DNA of 64,000 bases from an uncultured Lachnospiraceae bacterium (GTDB taxonomy: Bacteria > Bacillota > Clostridia > Lachnospirales > Lachnospiraceae): assembly GCA_949949005.1 (NCBI GenBank), contig CATLHM010000010.1, positions 60,774 through 124,773 of the forward strand, written 5' to 3'. The position numbers and the translations under genes were made by a program. This document shows positions 1 to 9,045 of this stretch, in pieces (positions within the stretch are counted from its first letter, which is position 1; every line of letters starts with the position of its first letter). The notes beneath the pieces were generated by a model that worked only from the letters and a program-made list of their open reading frames with translations, was not told the origin of the DNA and did not search any database.

Positions 1-1
1 C

Positions 2-844
2 GGCGAGATCGCCTGTGATGAGAATACAGTAGCTTCTTCCTGTCCGTTTTGCGGGAATCCGGTGGTGATAATGGGACGGCTGACAGGTATGCTGAGGCCG
101 GATTATGTGATTCCCTTTAAAAAGGATAAAAAGTATGCAAAAGAAGCCTTGAAGAAGTTTTATGAGGGGAAACGGCTCCTTCCCAAGGTGTTTAAGGATG
201 AGAGCCATATAGAGGAAGTGAAGGGGGTATATGTTCCCTTCTGGCTCTTTGATACGGAGGCGGACGTCAATATGCGTTACAGGGCAACCAAGATCCGTAC
301 ATGGAGCGATAGCCAATACGATTATACGGAAACGAGATATTATGCGGTCTGCCGGGGAGGGAAGCTTAAATTTCAAAGGGTTCCCGTGGATGGCGCCGCC
401 AGGATGCCGGATGAATTAATGGAATCCCTTGAGCCCTTTGACTTTTCCCAGGCGGTGGACTTTAAGACCGCCTATCTGGCAGGTTACCTGGCAGATAAAT
501 ATGACGTAGATTCCGGCAAAAGCGTGGAGCGGGCCAACGAGCGAATCCGAAAAAGCGTGGAGGATGTCTTTTATGAGACTGTGAAGGGCTATATCACGGT
601 TACCAGGGAGTCGGGCAGCATCCAATTACAGAATGGAGAAGTAAAATATGCCCTTTTTCCGGTATGGCTGCTGAATGCTACATGGAACGGGAAGAATTAT
701 CTCTTTGCCATGAACGGACAGTCCGGCAGGATGGTAGGCGATCTGCCCCTGGATAAGGCTGCGTATAAAAAATGGTTATTTGGACTGACAGGTATCATAG
801 GCTCGGTATTGTTTGGCCTTTCCTACCTGCTCTGGCTGCTGTAA
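2..844 (+). CDS. Zinc-ribbon membrane protein, 5' end outside window
   Basis: The reading frame is open from the first bases of the window, so the true start lies upstream. The visible N-terminus contains a Cys followed by a CPFCGNP knuckle, the second half of a rubredoxin/TFIIB-like zinc ribbon. The remaining 260 residues are soluble until a single hydrophobic segment at the very C-terminus (ends in LLWLL). Proteins of this build are common in Lachnospiraceae and usually sit, as here, directly before a TPM-domain gene; the next gene begins 13 bp downstream. Their function is unknown. A role in envelope quality control together with the TPM protein is only inference from the pairing. Confidence 0.7.
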   Translation, partial: GEIACDENTVASSCPFCGNPVVIMGRLTGMLRPDYVIPFKKDKKYAKEALKKFYEGKRLLPKVFKDESHIEEVKGVYVPFWLFDTEADVNMRYRATKIRTWSDSQYDYTETRYYAVCRGGKLKFQRVPVDGAARMPDELMESLEPFDFSQAVDFKTAYLAGYLADKYDVDSGKSVERANERIRKSVEDVFYETVKGYITVTRESGSIQLQNGEVKYALFPVWLLNATWNGKNYLFAMNGQSGRMVGDLPLDKAAYKKWLFGLTGIIGSVLFGLSYLLWLL

Positions 845-857
845 GGAGGGAAGGAGA

Positions 858-1709
858 ATGAGGGCATTGAATGAGAGAGTAAGGGGCAGGTTTTTTGCAC
901 TGCTTTTCATGGTATTAGTAGTATTGGTATCCGAAATCCCGGCTTTTCGTGTATTTGCTGCGGAAGATATGCCGAGGCTTGTGGATATGGCTGACCTTCT
1001 TTCGCAGGACGAGGAGGCAGATTTGCTGGGCATGCTGGATGAAGTCAGCGAAAGGCAGCAGGTCGATCTTGTGGTGGTTACGGTGGATTCCACGCAAGGG
1101 CAGGAGGTCATGGCCTATGCGGACGATTTTTACGATTATAACGGTTACGGCTTTGGGGAAGAGAGAGACGGAATCCTTTTGCTGATCAGTATGGAGGAAA
1201 GGGACTGGTGGATATCCACCACAGGCTATGGCATAACGGCAGTCACTGACGCAGGGCGGGAGTATATGTCCGAGCGCTTTATCACTGATTTAAGCGAGGG
1301 AGATTATGGGGCGGCGTTCACAAGCTTTGCATCGCTGTGCGATGCTTTTATAACACAGGCACGGACAGGCGAGCCTTATGATGTGGATAATCTTCCGAAG
1401 GAGCCCTTTGAGGCCGGTATTAATCTGGTGCTTTGCTTTGGGATTGGATTTATCATTGCGTTAGTGGCCACAGGGATCATGAGAAGCCAGCTCAAAACCG
1501 TGCATCGCAGGTCAGAGGCGGATAACTATATCGCGGATAACGGTATGCAGTTGACGAGAAAGAGCGATTTGTTCCTATACAGGCAAATTGACCGCAGGAA
1601 AAAAGCGGAGAATAACAATACAACCACACCAAGCAGCTCCGGGGGAGGTTCGAGTACGCATACCTCATCATCGGGAACCACCCATGGCGGCGGTGGCGGG
1701 AAGTTTTGA
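858..1709 (+). CDS. TPM-domain membrane protein with Gly-rich tail
   Basis: I chose the ATG at 858 because AAGGAGGGAAGGAG lies just before it; an in-frame upstream start at 813 would overlap the previous gene and has no such site. The protein (283 aa) has a signal or anchor helix at about residues 11-32, a TPM phosphatase-like domain (about 40-165, including the YNGYGFGEERDGILLLIS and WWISTTGYG segments typical of the family), one transmembrane helix near 190-210, and a low-complexity Ser/Gly/Thr tail ending GGGGGKF. TPM proteins with such tails are widespread in Firmicutes; the biochemical role is not settled. It is co-transcribed with the zinc-ribbon gene. Confidence 0.8.
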   Translation: MRALNERVRGRFFALLFMVLVVLVSEIPAFRVFAAEDMPRLVDMADLLSQDEEADLLGMLDEVSERQQVDLVVVTVDSTQGQEVMAYADDFYDYNGYGFGEERDGILLLISMEERDWWISTTGYGITAVTDAGREYMSERFITDLSEGDYGAAFTSFASLCDAFITQARTGEPYDVDNLPKEPFEAGINLVLCFGIGFIIALVATGIMRSQLKTVHRRSEADNYIADNGMQLTRKSDLFLYRQIDRRKKAENNNTTTPSSSGGGSSTHTSSSGTTHGGGGGKF

Positions 1710-1760
1710 AGCAAACTTACATGCACCGCTGGCGCGGCGCATCACCAGGGCGTGAAAGCC

Positions 1761-1894
1761 GATTGCTCCGCACTTTGTGCTCCCGCAATCGCCGCAGGTA
1801 TTCGTATTCCGGGCTATTGCCCTACATACTCATACCAGCTTGCCCGTCCAATGTCTGTATGGCTGTGCGTGCAAGCACGCCCATCCACACAGCC
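1761..1894. other. Structured intergenic element with two nested hairpins
   Basis: The 300-bp gap between the TPM gene and the TSUP gene holds no convincing gene. It contains two nested inverted repeats. In the first, outer arms GATTGC (1761-1766) and GCAATC (1785-1790) enclose GCAC/GTGC (1770-1780). In the second, GGCTGTG (1861-1867) and CACAGCC (1888-1894) enclose CGTGC/GCACG (1868-1879). There is no T-tract after either, so these are not standard terminators. A structured RNA or a small dispersed repeat are both possible. Confidence 0.4.
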
Positions 1895-1938
1895 GCTGTC
1901 CGGGGCTTATAATGTGAAAAAGTAACTGCCGGAAATGC

Positions 1939-1967
1939 TTGTGAAAACGGATGATAGATTGTATTAT
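1939..1967 (+). promoter_or_regulatory. Probable sigma-A promoter of the TSUP gene
   Basis: TTGTGA (1939-1944) and TATTAT (1962-1967) are separated by exactly 17 bp. The gene start is 43 bp downstream. Confidence 0.5.
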
Positions 1968-2009
1968 TAAACATAAGAAGGATTTCATTCCGGAAAGGGG
2001 CAGGATTAT

Positions 2010-2795
2010 ATGATTTACTTGATTTTTTTTCTCATCAGTTTTCTGGCATCTGTGGTGGGGGCGATTTGCGGAATCGGGGGCGGCGTGATTATCAAGCCTG
2101 TGCTGGACGCGTTTGGGATGCTGGATGTAAAGACCATTAACTTTTTATCCGGCACCACAGTGCTGGCCATGAGCGTTTGTTCCTATATAACCACCAAACT
2201 GAAAAAGGAGTCTCTGGTGGACATGCGGATCGGGACGCTTCTGGCTGTTGGGGCGGCGGCAGGCGGGGTAATGGGCAAAAGCCTGTTCCAGGTTCTGACA
2301 GGCGCTTATGAGCAGCGGTATGTGGGAGGGGTGCAGGCCATCTGCCTTTTGATCGTCACCCTTGGTACCCTGATTTACACCATCCTTAAGGAGAAGCTTC
2401 CCTCCCTTAAGGTGACAAACGCGGTGGTGTGTCTTTTGGTGGGAATGGTGCTGGGCGTGCTCTCTTCCTTTTTGGGAATCGGAGGCGGCCCCATCAATCT
2501 GGGCGTTCTGTTTTTCTTCTTTTCCATGCCGGTCAAGACGGCGGCCCAGAATTCCCTTTATATCATTTTATTTTCCCAGATCACCAGCTTTGTGCAGACC
2601 GTTGCCACCGGATCGGTGCCCAAGGTGTCCGTATTTTTGCTGCTTCTGATGGTGGTGGGAGGAATCAGCGGCGGGATTTTCGGAAGAAAGGTCAGCCGCA
2701 AAATCGACGCGGAAAATACCAACAAGCTGTTTATCGCCCTGATGGTGGTGATCATTTTTATCAATATTTACAATATCTACCAATATCTGGCTTAG
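2010..2795 (+). CDS. TSUP/TauE-SafE family transporter
   Basis: This 261-residue protein is almost entirely hydrophobic, with about 7-8 membrane segments. It carries the duplicated GIGGG signature of the TSUP family, once near residue 23 (AICGIGGG) and once near 155 (FLGIGGGP), showing the internal two-repeat structure of the family. TSUP members move sulfite, sulfonates or organosulfur anions across the membrane, usually outward; the substrate cannot be read from the sequence. Its presence a few kilobases from two sulfatase genes is suggestive of sulfur handling but could be coincidence. GGAAAGGGG precedes the ATG. Confidence 0.85.
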   Translation: MIYLIFFLISFLASVVGAICGIGGGVIIKPVLDAFGMLDVKTINFLSGTTVLAMSVCSYITTKLKKESLVDMRIGTLLAVGAAAGGVMGKSLFQVLTGAYEQRYVGGVQAICLLIVTLGTLIYTILKEKLPSLKVTNAVVCLLVGMVLGVLSSFLGIGGGPINLGVLFFFFSMPVKTAAQNSLYIILFSQITSFVQTVATGSVPKVSVFLLLLMVVGGISGGIFGRKVSRKIDAENTNKLFIALMVVIIFINIYNIYQYLA

Positions 2796-2869
2796 AGTTT
2801 TGCGCGTAGTCCTGTGCAGATGGGGGGCCATGTCTGGCACACAGACTAAGAAGCCGGGAAGGTCAGGAA

Positions 2870-5125
2870 TCAGGGCTTTGGCATGGGGTTTTTGCGGTAT
2901 TCGCTGGGCGTCATGCCATAAAACTTTTTGAAGAACCGGATATAGCTGCGCACGTCCCCATAGCCCACGGCCTCGCTGATATGGACGATGGTATCGGAGG
3001 TATCGGAAAGCATGGGGAGGGACTTGGCAATGCGGTAGTCGTTTAAGTACTCCGACACGGTTTTTCCAGTGGAAAGTTTGAAAATACGGTTTAAATAAAT
3101 GGCGCTGACACCGGTATGGCTGGCGATCAGGGGGATGGAGAGGGATTCCGTATAGTGGGCTTCCAGATAGCGGATTGCCTTGTGGATATAGGAGTGCGCC
3201 TCATCCGAAATTTTGACCGTGTCTCCTGTAAATGGGCAGAAACAGCTAAATATGATACGTTTACATTCAGGGGCGGTTTGGGCGTCTTCCAGTTTGGATA
3301 ATGCCCCTGTCAGAAGATTTTCTTTAATATCTATATTTAATTCCATCAAATTCACAAAAACAGAACACAAAAGCATACCGCTCAGGCGCCGGGCTTCTTC
3401 TAAGCTTACGTCTGAGGGGAGATATTGCTGCTCAAAACGGTCGGAAAGATCATTTAAGAGGGCGTTGTCCTTATCCATGATACACTGCGTAAACTGAAGA
3501 AGGAGATCCGAACCAATCGCAGGCGCATAATCCTGCTGACTGCTGAAATAGACAAAATCGCTGGTCTCTCCTGTGGAGAAAAATAGGATACGCTGCGCCT
3601 GGATCAATGCCTGGTGGAAATTGGGTGACTCCTGAGAGCACAGGGAGACAGAAAAAGACGGACACAGGGAGAGGGTTTCCAGCAGGCTGGTCTTGATGAC
3701 AATGCAGACCTTCATAAGTTCTGTGCGCAGATGCTCCCATTCCTTGGTATTGACGATGAGGGCAATATGTTTGTTTCCCATGTATGTGCCGTAACATTTC
3801 CCCAGATTGGACAATGCCACAAGCGCATTGTTGTAGGCAAGCAGGCGGATCTGTTCCAGCCGTGCCAGATCGGTAATTTCATCCAGTTTAGGAAGGGCCA
3901 TGAGGATCAGACAGAAATTGTGATACGGAAACGCGATGCCATATTCTCCGTATTGGGTGGAGAGACGTTCCACATCCACATAGCCATATAAAATATTATG
4001 TAGCAATTGATCCTGAATAAGCTGCCTGTTTTCCAGCATAAGGGAGTCAATATTTTTTAGCTGTGCAGACATATTGTCCAGGGCGTTGTTGAGCAGGGAA
4101 TATTCATCCAGTCCGCTGCCGGGAACTTCTGTGTAAGTGGGCAGCCCGATTTTACGCATCATGGCATCCATGGGGCGCAGCATCAGAAGGGCAAAAAGAA
4201 AAGCCAGCACAAAGATAAAGGCTACGGAAAAAAGCCATGAGGAAAGCAGGGGACGCAGGGCCAGAAGATGCCTCAGAAAGAGCTGGGAAGCATTGATATA
4301 AAAGGTAACCTCCGTGCCGTCATCGGTGGAAAAGGAATAGGTCTTGGCATGAGGAAACAGCAGGTCAGCATTGAGGGCTGGACTTTGGGTATTGTCCCAT
4401 TTGTCAGCCAGGCTATCCTGAGTACTCCAGAGTAATTGTCCCTGAAAACAGACCGTGGCAGGGTAGGGAACTTTGTCAATGATAGAGGCAGTCTGCTTCC
4501 GTAAATAGGGAACAGACAGGGAAAAACTGATAAATCCTTTCCCGTGGGTCTCATAGTAGGGCAGCCGGTGGACGTAGGTGAGCAGGGACGGGGAGCCGGA
4601 GAGGGCCATATTGTCCAGTGATGGCAGCAGAAGCCAGCGCTCATAGGACTGATCCTCATAGATGGCGTTTAGAAAGTCCTGATACAGATAGTCCGAATAG
4701 TGATAGATACCGTAATCGGAGTCAAAAACACGTTTGGAAGGCTCGAAAAAAATGCTCATATTGTCATAGTCGTACATCGTACTGAAGGAAGAAACATCCT
4801 TAATCATTGCGGAGAGCTGATCAATGGCGGGGGCAGGGTGGTTCAGAACCGTGCTGACGGAGGGCAGAGACCCCACCAGGGTGGCATTGTTTCTGACGGA
4901 ATTGAGAATATCCTGTATGCAAATGGCAGCGTGGCTGGCCTCGGATTCCATTTCGTCTTTTATGGTGTGTGTGTTTTGCATGACAAGAAGCACGCTGACA
5001 AAAATAAAAATAATGGTTATGGCACAGAAAAGGAAACAGAAAGAGGAGGAAAAATGCTTTGATTTTAAAATATTTTTCCATTTATATAGATTGGGACGCG
5101 TAAATTTCAGTAGGGTGTCTCTCAT
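2870..5125 (-). CDS. Membrane-anchored AraC-family regulator
   Basis: I place the start at 5125 (MRDTLLK) because GGGAGA lies 9 bases before it, while the longer start at 5146 has no ribosome binding site. The roughly 751-residue protein has a first transmembrane helix near residues 30-55, an extracytoplasmic sensor region of about 230 residues, a second helix near 285-310, a long cytoplasmic linker and a C-terminal AraC double helix-turn-helix (last 100 residues, including YLNRIFKLSTGKTVSEYL and VGYGDVRSYIRFFKKFYGMTPSEYR). Such one-component sensors bind extracellular glycans and activate an adjacent transport operon. The divergent LplB/YtcP/binding-protein operon beginning at 5.5 kb is the obvious target. 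Confidence 0.85.
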   Translation of the reverse strand: MRDTLLKFTRPNLYKWKNILKSKHFSSSFCFLFCAITIIFIFVSVLLVMQNTHTIKDEMESEASHAAICIQDILNSVRNNATLVGSLPSVSTVLNHPAPAIDQLSAMIKDVSSFSTMYDYDNMSIFFEPSKRVFDSDYGIYHYSDYLYQDFLNAIYEDQSYERWLLLPSLDNMALSGSPSLLTYVHRLPYYETHGKGFISFSLSVPYLRKQTASIIDKVPYPATVCFQGQLLWSTQDSLADKWDNTQSPALNADLLFPHAKTYSFSTDDGTEVTFYINASQLFLRHLLALRPLLSSWLFSVAFIFVLAFLFALLMLRPMDAMMRKIGLPTYTEVPGSGLDEYSLLNNALDNMSAQLKNIDSLMLENRQLIQDQLLHNILYGYVDVERLSTQYGEYGIAFPYHNFCLILMALPKLDEITDLARLEQIRLLAYNNALVALSNLGKCYGTYMGNKHIALIVNTKEWEHLRTELMKVCIVIKTSLLETLSLCPSFSVSLCSQESPNFHQALIQAQRILFFSTGETSDFVYFSSQQDYAPAIGSDLLLQFTQCIMDKDNALLNDLSDRFEQQYLPSDVSLEEARRLSGMLLCSVFVNLMELNIDIKENLLTGALSKLEDAQTAPECKRIIFSCFCPFTGDTVKISDEAHSYIHKAIRYLEAHYTESLSIPLIASHTGVSAIYLNRIFKLSTGKTVSEYLNDYRIAKSLPMLSDTSDTIVHISEAVGYGDVRSYIRFFKKFYGMTPSEYRKNPMPKP

Positions 5126-5312
5126 TGGATCGTTTCTCCCAGTCATAAGATAGATCAGATTTACAGCTTAATTACCAGTCCGGACAAGGAAACTGTTACA
5201 TTTATTATACAAAATTATAGAAAAAAGTCAAATTTGAGGTATTTTCGTATAGCAAAAATTAAACTTGATTTTTTTAATCCGGTTGAATAATTGGATAGGG
5301 AGTATTGAATTC

Positions 5313-5339
5313 TCCCCATATTTGGGGAAATTGTATAAA
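5313..5339 (+). promoter_or_regulatory. Candidate operator/promoter of the sugar transport operon
   Basis: In the 380-bp divergent gap, the inverted repeat TCCCCA-TATT-TGGGGA (5313-5328) is followed by TATAAA (5334-5339). The repeat occupies the place of the -35 box, and there is no good -35 hexamer, as expected of an activator-dependent promoter. The rest of the gap is AT-rich and otherwise featureless. Confidence 0.3.
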
Positions 5340-5509
5340 GTGGATGGCAAATGGTTTAATTTTTGTATTTTATTTGACGTGTTGTACAATTAAAATGATT
5401 GCATGAAGCACAAAGCGTAAAAAATGGCTGATAAAAACTGAAATTAGTGAATTTGGACATTTGATATGCGCAACAGGCACAAGCAGTGTAGAGAGAAGGA
5501 GGGATGATA

Positions 5510-6472
5510 TTGAAAACATTGCTTAAGTCAAAACAAAACACGAAAGCATTACCGGAAAAGAAAAAGGAATCTTTACCGAAATATTTATGGAAGCATAAAT
5601 ATTTGTATCTGATGCTTGTACCGGCCCTGATTTATTACATTATTTTCTGCTACATACCCATGTACGGGGCAAGCATTGCGTTTAAAGATTTCAATCCGAT
5701 GCTGGGGATCATGAAAAGCCCTTGGGTGGGGTTTGAGGTATTCGAGGAATTATTTGGATTAAAGAAGTTTTACTCCGTATTCTGGAATACCCTGCGGATC
5801 AGCCTGATCCGTCTGGTCTTTGGATTCCCTTTCCCGATCATTGTGGCTCTTATGCTCAATGAATTAAGGGAAGGAAGTCGGCTGAAAAAAGGGATCCAGA
5901 CCGCTATTTATGTGCCTAACTTTATTTCCTGGGTGGTAGTGGGTGGTATTTTGACCAACCTTTTGTCTATGGATTCAGGAATTGTCAATGCGGCAATCAA
6001 GGCCCTTGGATTTCAGCCCATTGGGTTCCTTACCGATGAGAAGTACTTTGTATCCACCATGGTAGTGTCCATGATCTGGAAGACCTTTGGATGGAACACC
6101 ATCATCTATCTGGCGGCCATGACAGGAATCGACCCCCAGCTTTATGAGGCGGCGACCGTGGACGGGGCAAACCGGTGGCATAAACTGCTTCACGTGACCA
6201 TGCCATGTATCCGTTCTACCATAGTGGTGGTGCTTATTACCCGTATCGGCGGACTGATGCAGGCAGGTTTCGAGCAGATTTTCGTGTTGTATCATCCCGG
6301 AGTATACAAGACAGCGGATATTATTGATACCTATGTATACAGAACCGGTCTCCAGGAAGGAAAGTTTGAGATGGCGGCAGCGGTAGGGCTGTTTAAATCT
6401 ATCGTCAATTTCATCCTGCTTGTGATTGCAAATAAAGCGGCCAGAATGGCAGGAGAGGAGGGGATTTATTGA
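5510..6472 (+). CDS. Sugar ABC transporter permease, LplB type
   Basis: Inner-membrane permease of a carbohydrate ABC importer. About 320 residues with six predicted transmembrane helices and the EAA loop (YEAATVDGANRWHKLLHVTMP) that contacts the ATPase. The start is probably the TTG at 5510, seven bases after AAGGAGG; the ATG at 5504 sits directly on that site and would add two residues. It overlaps the next permease gene by one base (TGATG). Its closest relatives by pattern are LplB/YteP-type permeases that pair with large lipoprotein binding proteins and use a shared MsmK-like ATPase; no ATPase gene is present in the operon. Confidence 0.9.
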   Translation: MKTLLKSKQNTKALPEKKKESLPKYLWKHKYLYLMLVPALIYYIIFCYIPMYGASIAFKDFNPMLGIMKSPWVGFEVFEELFGLKKFYSVFWNTLRISLIRLVFGFPFPIIVALMLNELREGSRLKKGIQTAIYVPNFISWVVVGGILTNLLSMDSGIVNAAIKALGFQPIGFLTDEKYFVSTMVVSMIWKTFGWNTIIYLAAMTGIDPQLYEAATVDGANRWHKLLHVTMPCIRSTIVVVLITRIGGLMQAGFEQIFVLYHPGVYKTADIIDTYVYRTGLQEGKFEMAAAVGLFKSIVNFILLVIANKAARMAGEEGIY

Positions 6473-7365
6473 TGCGTGCGAAAGTGAAAAGCCAACATCC
6501 TGTAAAGCATTCAATGGGAAGCCGGATCTTTGATGCCATCAATATCACGCTGTTGGTTTTGCTGGCAATTGTGGCTTTCTATCCCTTCTGGGACTGTCTG
6601 GTAGTGTCGGTCTCGTCCCTGAAAGGCTATCTGTCCACGAATGTACATCTGTGGCCCTCGGAGTGGTCTTTTGAAGGCTATTCCTATATGCTGAAAAATG
6701 TGGATCTGTGGATTTCTTATGCAAACAGTCTTTTCATTACGGTGGTAGGTACGCTTATCAATATGCTGATCACCATCATGGCCGCCTATGTCCTTTCCAA
6801 AAAGGATTTGAAGGGACACCGCGTACTGATGTTCCTGGCAGTGTTTACCATGATGTTTTCCGGCGGTATCATTCCCACCTATATCGTGGTGAAGGATCTG
6901 CACCTGATGAACAGTCTTTGGTCCATGATTCTTCCCTCCGCGGTGAATACCTACAACCTGATTGTGCTGCGTAATTTCTTTGCGGATCTTCCGGCGGAGC
7001 TGGAGGAGGCGGCGCTTTTGGATGGATGTACGGATGTGGGGGTTTTGTTTAAGATCATGCTTCCCATCTCCAAGCCTGCGGTTACCACGGTTACACTTTT
7101 TTATGCGGTGGATCACTGGAACGATTTCTTCTCTGCTATCATGTACATCAACAGCAGGACGAAATGGCCTTTGCAGCTATTCCTGCGTTCCATGCTTTTT
7201 GAAAATGATGCTGCCTATTCCGGCGGCGGGGAGAGCCTGTTTTTGCTGGGGCAACCCATGAAGATGGCTGCGGTTATGATGGCCATCATACCAATTATGT
7301 GCGCTTATCCGTTCTTCCAGAGGTACTTCTCCAAGGGTATCACTTCCGGAGCGGTGAAAGGCTAA
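6472..7365 (+). CDS. Carbohydrate ABC transporter permease, YtcP type
   Basis: Second permease of the importer (297 aa, six helices). It has the short N-terminal cytoplasmic tail, the YPFWDCLVVSVSS segment and the EAA motif (EEAALLDGCTDVGVLFKIMLP) typical of the YtcP/LplC group. The start ATG at 6472 overlaps the previous stop codon; GGAGAGGAGGGG lies upstream. It forms a heterodimer with the preceding permease. Confidence 0.9.
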   Translation: MRAKVKSQHPVKHSMGSRIFDAINITLLVLLAIVAFYPFWDCLVVSVSSLKGYLSTNVHLWPSEWSFEGYSYMLKNVDLWISYANSLFITVVGTLINMLITIMAAYVLSKKDLKGHRVLMFLAVFTMMFSGGIIPTYIVVKDLHLMNSLWSMILPSAVNTYNLIVLRNFFADLPAELEEAALLDGCTDVGVLFKIMLPISKPAVTTVTLFYAVDHWNDFFSAIMYINSRTKWPLQLFLRSMLFENDAAYSGGGESLFLLGQPMKMAAVMMAIIPIMCAYPFFQRYFSKGITSGAVKG

Positions 7366-7400
7366 AGAGCTATACATTTTTTAAAGAAAGAGAGGTCTTT

Positions 7401-8990
7401 ATGAAAAATTTTATTAACAAAAAGAAGAGAATCGTAAGTCTGCTTCTGGCAGGAATGGTTGCGACAACCGCCATGGGCTGCGGCACGAAGAGCCAGGATA
7501 CCCCCGCCCAGAGTGAGACAAACACAGAGGATGCGAAAGCTCCGGCCGGGGAGTCAGGACAGGGCAGTGCAGACAGCGGAGAGAGAGTGCCGATCCGCTG
7601 GCTTACCACCGGTGACGCCGCTGCCGAGGTGATCAAGGACGGCGACCGTATTGTGGAGGAGATCAACAACAGGCTGGGGATTGACCTGACCGTGGAGGTG
7701 GTACCCGAGGGAAACACGGAGAAAGTCAATGTAGCCATGGCTTCCGGAGATTTCCCGGATGTGGTGACCGGCGACTATGGAACCAGCGCAACCCAGCAGT
7801 GGATTGACGACGGGATGGTTATTGCCCTGAACGATTACATGGATGCCAATCCGGACATGAAGGCATGGCTGGAATCCTATGAGTGGTCGGCAACCGATGG
7901 AAATTATTTCGGAATTCCTTTTATTACACAATATAACGCAGCTAACTCTCTGATCATTATGCGTCAGGACTGGCTGGATAACCTGGGAATGTCCTATCCG
8001 GAGACGCTGGATGATATGAAGGCCGTGTTGGAGGCCTTTACCTTTAACGATCCGGATGGAAACGGACAGAACGATACTTACGGATACTCGGCGGAAAAAA
8101 TTTCCAGCGCAAATTCTACCCCCTTTGACTGGGTATTCTTCGGACATGGACTTAAATATGCGGATTATGCACTGGATGCGAATGACAACGTGATTCCCTG
8201 GTTTGAGGATCCTTGCTTTATTCCGAGTATGGAATACATTAAGGGACTCTGGGACAGCGGAGTGATTGATCCCGAGCTGATGCTTAACGATACACCTAAG
8301 AAGGAAGAGAAATTTTATCAGGGCAAAATCGGCGCAATGCCCGGCGCACTGTTCAGACATGTAACCCGTCATGAAAGCAGCGTGCGGGAATTAAATCCTG
8401 ATGCGTCTATCGGCTACGGACACGCGCCCAAGGGCGAGAGCGGCACTTACGGACTGAGCAAACAGGGCAAGGGCGGTAAGATGACCTGTATCACAACGGC
8501 ATGTAAAAACCCTGCCAAGGCTGCGGAATTTATGAACTTCATGGTTTCCGAGGAGGGAAATAACCTGCTCCGTCTTGGTATTGAGGGAATCCATTACACG
8601 AAGAATGGGGACGAGATCGTTTTCAACGAGGAAGAGCGCGCAAAGGATGCCTTTTCTCCTGACGGATGGGCACACGCACTGGCATGGGGCTCCTTCTACT
8701 GGCCGCTGGAGAGCAATTATATTCCTCCCACGGATCCCAACAAGGACAGAATACAGGAGACTGTTGAGCTGGCTACGGACAGCCAGGTAAAGAACCTGAT
8801 CAACACAAGGACAGCCACTGAGATCGAGAAGGCATCGGTAGTGGACGACGTGTTTGTACAGTACTTCAACGATATGATTCAGGGAAAGATCAGCATCGAG
8901 GAAGGCGCACAGAAGCTCAGCGAAGACTGGCGTTCTCAGGGCGGCGAAGAAATTCTGGAAGCAGTTAACGCCGCTTATCATGGAAATTGA
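7401..8990 (+). CDS. Lipoprotein sugar-binding protein (LplA-like)
   Basis: The ATG at 7401 is preceded by AAAGAAAGAGAGG and starts a clear lipoprotein signal: basic MKNFINKKKR, hydrophobic core, then TAMGC with the lipidated Cys at about residue 21. The mature part is a 500-residue family 1 extracellular binding protein of the large LplA group (ASGDFPDVV segment near residue 115, C-terminal YFNDMIQGKISIEEGAQKL). It captures an oligosaccharide outside the membrane and delivers it to the two permeases encoded just upstream. The sulfatase gene immediately downstream suggests a sulfated glycan ligand; that is inference. Confidence 0.9.
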   Translation: MKNFINKKKRIVSLLLAGMVATTAMGCGTKSQDTPAQSETNTEDAKAPAGESGQGSADSGERVPIRWLTTGDAAAEVIKDGDRIVEEINNRLGIDLTVEVVPEGNTEKVNVAMASGDFPDVVTGDYGTSATQQWIDDGMVIALNDYMDANPDMKAWLESYEWSATDGNYFGIPFITQYNAANSLIIMRQDWLDNLGMSYPETLDDMKAVLEAFTFNDPDGNGQNDTYGYSAEKISSANSTPFDWVFFGHGLKYADYALDANDNVIPWFEDPCFIPSMEYIKGLWDSGVIDPELMLNDTPKKEEKFYQGKIGAMPGALFRHVTRHESSVRELNPDASIGYGHAPKGESGTYGLSKQGKGGKMTCITTACKNPAKAAEFMNFMVSEEGNNLLRLGIEGIHYTKNGDEIVFNEEERAKDAFSPDGWAHALAWGSFYWPLESNYIPPTDPNKDRIQETVELATDSQVKNLINTRTATEIEKASVVDDVFVQYFNDMIQGKISIEEGAQKLSEDWRSQGGEEILEAVNAAYHGN

Positions 8991-9007
8991 AAAATAATCT
9001 GATAAAA

Positions 9008-9030
9008 GGGGCGGGCATATGAGCCCGTCC
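9008..9030 (+). other. Intercistronic stem between binding protein and sulfatase
   Basis: GGGCGGGC and GCCCGTCC form an 8-bp stem (one G-U pair) with a six-base loop. No T-run follows, and the sulfatase ribosome binding site begins directly after it. Such stems often protect the upstream binding-protein message and lower expression of the next gene. Confidence 0.45.
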
Positions 9031-9045
9031 TTTGGAGGTATTACA

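Noticed and set aside
1706..1912. 68-codon open frame after the TPM gene
   Set aside because: Arg/Pro/Cys-rich composition, no ribosome binding site, and it lies over the nested hairpins; not protein-like.
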